DNA of 26,079 nucleotides from Monoraphidium neglectum. Taxonomy: Eukaryota > Chlorophyta > Chlorophyceae > Sphaeropleales > Selenastraceae. Of this stretch, positions 21,392-26,079 are shown one piece after another (positions within the stretch are counted from its first letter, which is position 1; each line of letters starts with the position of its first letter). The position numbers were made by a program, and so were the translations under genes. The stretch is from the NCBI RefSeq assembly GCF_000611645.1, contig NW_014013429.1, forward strand, positions 11,212 through 37,290. Direction: 5' to 3'. Below the pieces are notes generated by a model. The model was not told the DNA's origin. It did not search any database and saw nothing but the letters and a program-made list of their open reading frames with translations.

Positions 21392-23290
21392 TCAGTGAGT
21401 GATGTCATAGTGGATGATGTACTCAGGGTAGGCCTGGTGGTACGGGAGGCACAGACGTGTGTGAGCAGTGCATGTACAGGTGCACGCTTCTGTGTGATGT
21501 TCGTATGTGTGTTTGACCTTGCTTTGCTTCAGACCATGCCTCCATGAAATTTATGCAAATCTGTTCAAATCCGTTCAAATCCGTTCAAAAAAGCGACTCG
21601 GGGCTGCGTCCCTCGCGTGTGGGGCCGCGAAATTGCCCCTGCCTCCCCTTTCTTCCCTGCCGCCTAGACCACAGCCTGGTGTCCTTGTTTAGCATAACAG
21701 CCATCCACACATCCACTTCTCGCACCTGGTGATTGTCAAAAACGGCGTAGGCGTCCTTTGGGTAGCGCCTGACGTCATTGCCAGGATTCTTTGAAACGGC
21801 GTGGAAGCCGCGGCTGCAGATGCGCATGCCAGGCTTGCCCTCCTGTGAGCGTGTGCGTGCCCGGGGCCCCGTTTGGGCACAATAGTACGTCAGTCAGTAA
21901 ACGATGCATTTGAGAAATTGATGGCATGAGGCGACCCAAAGACCATGCGCATGTGGCCCTGCCAGAGATTGAGCTGTCCAGCAGTGCGGTCGCTGAGTTT
22001 GAGACGCCAATCAGGCGCTCTGTGTCCTCGTCACTCGCCTCAATGCTGCCGAGGGTGACCCTGCAGAGAAGGATCGCGAACCGGCCCGCCCACTGGTGTC
22101 CTGCCACCCGCCCATCGTCGCCCACGCCGCCGCCGCCGCCGCCGCTGTTGCTGCCGCCACGCGGGCGGTGTCCGTGGTGGCTGGGGCTGCTGCGCAGGCC
22201 CAATGCAGCGTTGATTGCTCGGTCGGCAGAGTACTTGTGGGAGTACGACGCATGGCCTGCAGTTAGGAGGTCGTGTGTATATGTATGTGTGCACGCGCGT
22301 GTGTATGTGTGTTGGGGGGGGCCAAACAGGCGTGTGCATTCGTCCGCACGGGTGTGCTTTGCGTGGAATTTGCACATGCCGCTGCGTCGCTACATTCCAG
22401 TAGATACTGCTTGTGGCTTGGCTTTGGACTAGGCGCGGCTAGAAGGTCCGACAGGCGCTTTTGCTGGGTAGGCTCGGCGACCCCACCTCCAAAGTAGATG
22501 CCGGCGCCCAGGCTGCCGTACATGTTGCTGTACTGGGCCTAAAAGGTCGACCGGGTTTGGGAAGAGTGGTGCGACGTGATCAACCAACGCAGCATTGCCA
22601 CAATAGCCGCAACCAGGACTCGACGCATCAACTAAGCGCGCACGGCTGGAGCCAGGTGAGGCCGCTGTGACTGGGGCATCTGAGCCCCGCGTCACCCTCA
22701 CACCCCCGAAACCCTCCACCCACCTTGAAGCCGCCAGATATGATGGAGTATATGTTGTCCCGCGACGGCGTGCCGTGCCACAGCTGGTGCTCGTTCAGAA
22801 AGGTCGGCCAGGCCCCCACCTCGTCCTGGATGTGCCTAGTGTCACGGCAGGATGCACCGTGGTGAGCGAGGATCGTCAAGATGCATTTAATAAGTCATCC
22901 TGCCAGTGATATTAACCATAGCTGCACAGCTAGGTCAGCCCACGGTCTGTGTGCAGCCTTGAGGCCGCCCCAAAACGCTGTGGGGTCGAGAGCTCAGCAG
23001 ACGCAGACCGCTCGAGGCAGAGGCCCTGCACCGCCCCACCGCGCGCCAACCCCCTCCCCCTCACTCTCTCTTGAGGGCGTAGCTGGTCCACAGCTTCCAG
23101 TTCTGCACCCGCTCCACGCGCCGCACCACCAGCCCGGGGTGCGCGCCGCCGCGCCCGCTGCGGTGGCGGCTGCTGCTGGCCCAGTGATCCTCCGTCATTT
23201 GGCTCAAAAACAGCCGCGCCACGTCGCCGGCCTCCCGCTCCAGCCGTTGCCGCGCCTCATCAGCAGCCGCGCCGCTGGCTGCTGCGCCGC

Positions 23291-23323
<33 letters not shown>

Positions 23324-25147
23324 GCGCGCGTGCGGCGCCACCCTGGTGTGCAAGCGGGGCGCGGCTGTTGCGAGCTAGCCGGGGCTGCAGGCACGACGGC
23401 CCTGCCCCGCATCAGCCCAGCTTGCCGCTCAAGTCGCTGTCCCCCAGCTCACCCTCTCATCGGTGCATTTTGCACGCCCCATCTCGCCCCAGGCCAACCT
23501 GTTGCACCCGCCGCACCGTCCCGGGTCTGCCGGAGGACCCCCCCCACCTGTGCCAGGCTGGCAAAGTGGAATTCGATGGCGCCCGCCACGCTGCCGCCCG
23601 CATGGCTTAGCGCCGCCACCGCGTCCTCGCGGCTCAGCCCGTTGGCAGTCAGCTCTGCCACTAGGGGCTTAGGCAGGGCCGCCTCCGCTGCAGCCAGGGG
23701 TTCGGCGGCCACATCAGCGGCCGCCACATCTGCGCGCGCGGCCCAGGTTCGATGAGACACCGTTTGTGATTGTCAAGCTCAACGACTGAGTAAAAATACG
23801 CATCCTCCGGGATCATTGTGCACCAGCTGCAGTCTCAATACCCCGCCCCAGAGGCCGGTCGGGAACGCCACGAGGCACGCAAAGCCTCCCCCCCAAAACA
23901 CCTGCAGGCAGGGGCAGCTCCACCAGTTTGACGCCGTCCGACTCAGCCGCACTCATCGCCGCCCAGTGCGCCGGCACGGGCGCTCTCAGCCGCTCCCCGC
24001 TCGCGGACGCGCCTGCGGCCGCAGCCGCCGCCGCCGCTGCCGCCATGCGTGCGGCCTCGGCGGCCTCCAGGCGGAGCCTCTCCGCCTCTGCCCGCGCCGC
24101 CGCCGCTGACGCCTGCTCCAGCTGCTCCCTCAGTCGCCTGATCTCCCTCCGATGCTCCTCCAGCGAAACCGCCGCGCCCAGCGCCGCCGCGGCGGGCCCA
24201 GGCGCGGCCACGGGTGCCACTGGTGCCGGGCCGGCGGCCGGCGCCTGCTCCCAGTCCATCTCGGCGACTTCGAGCCCGGGTGGCGGCGGTGGCAAGGGTG
24301 CAGGCGCGACAGGCGCAGACAGCTGCGCCGCGTTGTGGCCGTCGGCGCCTCCGGTGCCAGGCACATTTCCGGGCGGGTCAATGGCGGCCGCGGTGCTTGG
24401 GTCGTCGTTGCCATCCGCCAAATCTATCCCGATTGTTTGCGCCAGCTGGACAACACACCGGCAGGTGCACGACAGGCGGATTGGTCAGTGCCCCATCAAA
24501 TGAAGGCCAGAAAGAGTGTGTGCATGTTATGAGAGCTGGCTGCACGAATACTAGATCCCAAAGACCCAATTGACGTATCAACCAGCATCAGACAATCATG
24601 CAAGCATCAGATCACATTAGGGTCAGATTGACTCAGATCACGCCCATCGGACCATATTGCGGCGCCCACCTCCTGCTCGCTCATGCCCTGCCACAGCAGC
24701 TCCTCCAGCACCGAAGGATCCATGCCATTCAACTCCGCCAGCCGCTGCAGCCGTTCCGATGCGAGCCGCGGCGCGCCCGGCCCCCTCGCGTCGCCGCCGC
24801 CGCCGAAACCTGCGCCCCCGTCGCTGCAGCTCGGACCCGCAGCAGCGGCAGCGGCGGCCCGGCCGTATGACTGCGCGGCGCCTCCATCATCCCAGGCGGC
24901 CATCACGCTGCTTGTCACGCTGTCGCTGCTGCCGCGCCGCGCCCTGCCCAGGTGCCCCATGTCTGGCAGCCTGTCCAAGGCCGGTAGCGGCGGGGCCGCA
25001 GCTGCTCCAGCTGCAGCCGCTGCTGCTGCGGGGTTGCCTCTGATGGCCAGCCCAGCCAGCTGGGCCATGGGTGGTTGGGCCAGGCGCTGGTGCTGGCCCA
25101 GCTCCTGACCCCGCAATGGCTGATTTGCCAGCAGCTGTACCTGCTGG

Positions 25148-25180
<33 letters not shown>

Positions 25181-25866
25181 GCCTGCTGCGCCTGCTGCGC
25201 CTGCTGCGCCTGCTGCTGCTCCCGCTGCTGCTGCAGCCCCTGATCCTGCTGCTGCTCCTGCCACTGCTGCTGCTCCTGCCACTGTTCCTGCTGCTGCTCC
25301 TGCTGCTGCTCCTGCGCTTGCTGCTGCCGCTGCCGCTGCTCCTGGGCCTGCTGCTGCTGCCCCTGCTGCTCCTGCCCCTGCTGCTGGGGCTGCTCGTGGC
25401 GCTGCAGATGTGGCGGGAGCAGCAGCTCGTCCCTGCCGCTCGCAGGTGCTGCTTCAGCCCCCTGCCTATGCGCCTGGCCGGGGGCGGCGCCGGCCACTGG
25501 CTCGGTCCGTTGGCGCTTGGGAGGCGCTGCGGGCAGGAGCGCCGCGAGCCCGCTCAGCGCCCCGCCTTCGGCAGCGACGGCAGAACCGAAGCTCAGCGCC
25601 ATGGCTGGCGGCCAGTTGATGGGGGGCGGCACGGCGTGGGCTCTGGGAGCGGCAGGCGCGGGCCCTCCAAAGCCCGTTAGAAGCATGCCGTACGGCACCT
25701 GTCCAGATCCGGAGGCCCCCCCATCGCCCCGATCTCCGTCTCCGCCCCAGCCGTTTGCCGCATGGTGCTGCAGCATCCGCGAGAAGGCGGCGGCGGCCTC
25801 TGCCTCGGTGTACTCGTCTCGCACGCGGATGCGGCGGCGGCTAAAGTCCACGCGCAGCGGGCCAAC
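21392..25866 (-). CDS. PARP-family ADP-ribosyltransferase with UBA domain and Gln-rich region (5' partial)
   Basis: Nine exons (- strand): 25866-24670, 24445-23902, 23729-23548, 23384-23065, 22835-22724, 22538-22487, 22256-22039, 21842-21726 and 21433-21392. They sum to 2784 nt, giving 927 residues and TGA; earlier exons lie outside the window. In order: VGPLRVDFSRRRIRVRDEY, a long Gln-rich region, MDPSVLEELLWQGMSEQE, a coiled coil (about 490-540), PAHWAAMSAAESDGVKLVEL, a UBA domain (about 601-637, NGLSREDAVAAL), Gln10, then RVERVQNWKLW and the catalytic core. Core motifs are LWHGTPSRDNI (His768), GSLGAGIYFGG, HASYSHKYS (Tyr807) and AYPEYIIHYD. The H and Y of the ART fold are present. The pattern is closer to the mono-ADP-ribosylating PARP7/10-15 group than to PARP1. 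Predicted role: NAD-dependent ADP-ribosylation coupled to ubiquitin binding. The 22256-22039 exon end needs a GC donor. Confidence 0.85.
21561..21590. repeat. Three tandem 10-bp repeats in the last PARP intron
   Basis: Three consecutive copies of C(T/C)GTTCAAA(T/A), in phase at 10 nt. They lie in the intron between the exons at 21842-21726 and 21433-21392. Each copy resembles a tRNA B-box core, but no tRNA fold surrounds it. Confidence 0.8.
22273..22321 (-). repeat. CA/C low-complexity tract in a PARP-gene intron
   Basis: In the sense direction this is a run of eight C followed by alternating CA/TA-type repeats, ending about 15 nt before the 3' splice site at 22257. It has the same layout as the tract at 12671-12711 in the kinesin gene. 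Confidence 0.8.
23292..23321 (-). repeat. Pure (CAG)10 tract coding polyglutamine in the PARP-like gene
   Basis: Ten uninterrupted CTG units on the + strand read CAG in frame and give Gln10 between the UBA domain and the PARP core. A pure tract of this kind is likely to vary in length. Confidence 0.92.
25138..25394 (-). repeat. Gln-rich imperfect CAG/CAGGAG repeat region in the PARP-like gene
   Basis: About 85 codons made almost entirely of Gln with regular Glu, Ala, Trp or Arg (QQQQEQ, QEQQWQEQ, AQQAQQAQQ). It lies in the first visible exon and is likely disordered or a weak coiled coil of the prion-like or scaffold type. Confidence 0.9.
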
Positions 25867-26079
25867 CTGCAGTGGAAGCGCGGCGTTGAGGTGCGTGGCT
25901 GCAGGCGCGTGCGGCATCCCAGCATGTGTGCGCATATGGGCCCGAGAGGGTGTGTGCGGGCATGTCACATAGAGAGGGAGGCGGCGAAGGCTTTCAAAAG
26001 CATGTACGCATGAAGCACGCCTAAACAGTAAGCCCAAATCTGAACAAGCCGACCCTATCAAGCAGTGCGACTCAAGCCT
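25867..26079 (-). other. Intron upstream of the first visible PARP-like exon
   Basis: On the - strand the sequence ends in CTTCCACTGCAG, a strong 3' splice site at 25867, and contains no supported exon. The 5' part of the gene therefore continues beyond the window. Confidence 0.65.

Noticed and set aside
21054..21398. 114-codon + strand frame with a PSKKRRR cluster
   Set aside because: It is antisense to the PARP-like 3' UTR and stop codon. There is no homology and no splice or promoter support; the basic cluster is probably chance.
1..26079. tRNA, rRNA, CRISPR and transposable-element signatures
   Set aside because: None was found by eye. TTCGA-type B-box cores were examined individually and none had a tRNA fold around it. 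A covariance-model scan would be needed to exclude small RNAs.

Overview
The window reads as nuclear DNA of a green alga (Chlorophyta, chlamydomonad- or scenedesmid-like). This is inferred from GC-rich, intron-dense genes with short GT-AG introns, coding runs rich in Ala, Gly and Gln, CAG-type repeats, TGTAA polyadenylation signals behind several genes, and the gene content. Nothing looks bacterial: there are no operons, CRISPR arrays or insertion sequences. No rRNA or tRNA gene was found by eye. A block of 745 undetermined bases (10170-10914) lies inside the kinesin gene.

Layout. (1) 209-1547, + strand: the 3' exons of an unrecognised coiled-coil protein. (2) 2887-4886, - strand: a complete five-exon CNOT9/RCD1 gene, the armadillo-repeat subunit of the CCR4-NOT mRNA deadenylase complex, convergent with gene 1. 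(3) 5804-14025, - strand: a large kinesin with an N-terminal extension, a kinesin-4-like motor split over many exons, and a very long low-complexity tail carrying a polyglutamine run and two EB1-binding-type motifs. (4) 15619-17319 and 18486-20330, - strand: a tandem pair of secreted fasciclin (FAS1) domain proteins with the same exon structure. (5) 21392-25866, - strand: the 3' part of a large PARP-family ADP-ribosyltransferase gene whose product has a Gln-rich N-terminal region, a coiled coil, and a UBA domain that appears to sit inside the PARP catalytic region.

Gene models were built by hand. Each exon junction was accepted only if the splice sites, the reading phase and the family sequence agreed. 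The summed exon lengths of CNOT9, both FAS1 genes and the visible PARP gene close exactly in frame on a stop codon. The genes do not form an obvious pathway: mRNA decay, a microtubule motor, cell-surface or wall adhesion, and ADP-ribosylation/ubiquitin signalling.

The observations most worth a second look are the UBA/PARP domain insertion with a probable GC-AG intron, the exon-by-exon mosaic similarity of the FAS1 pair (suggesting gene conversion), the Met-rich linker present only in the second FAS1 gene, and the kinesin's altered switch I together with its SxIP motifs.
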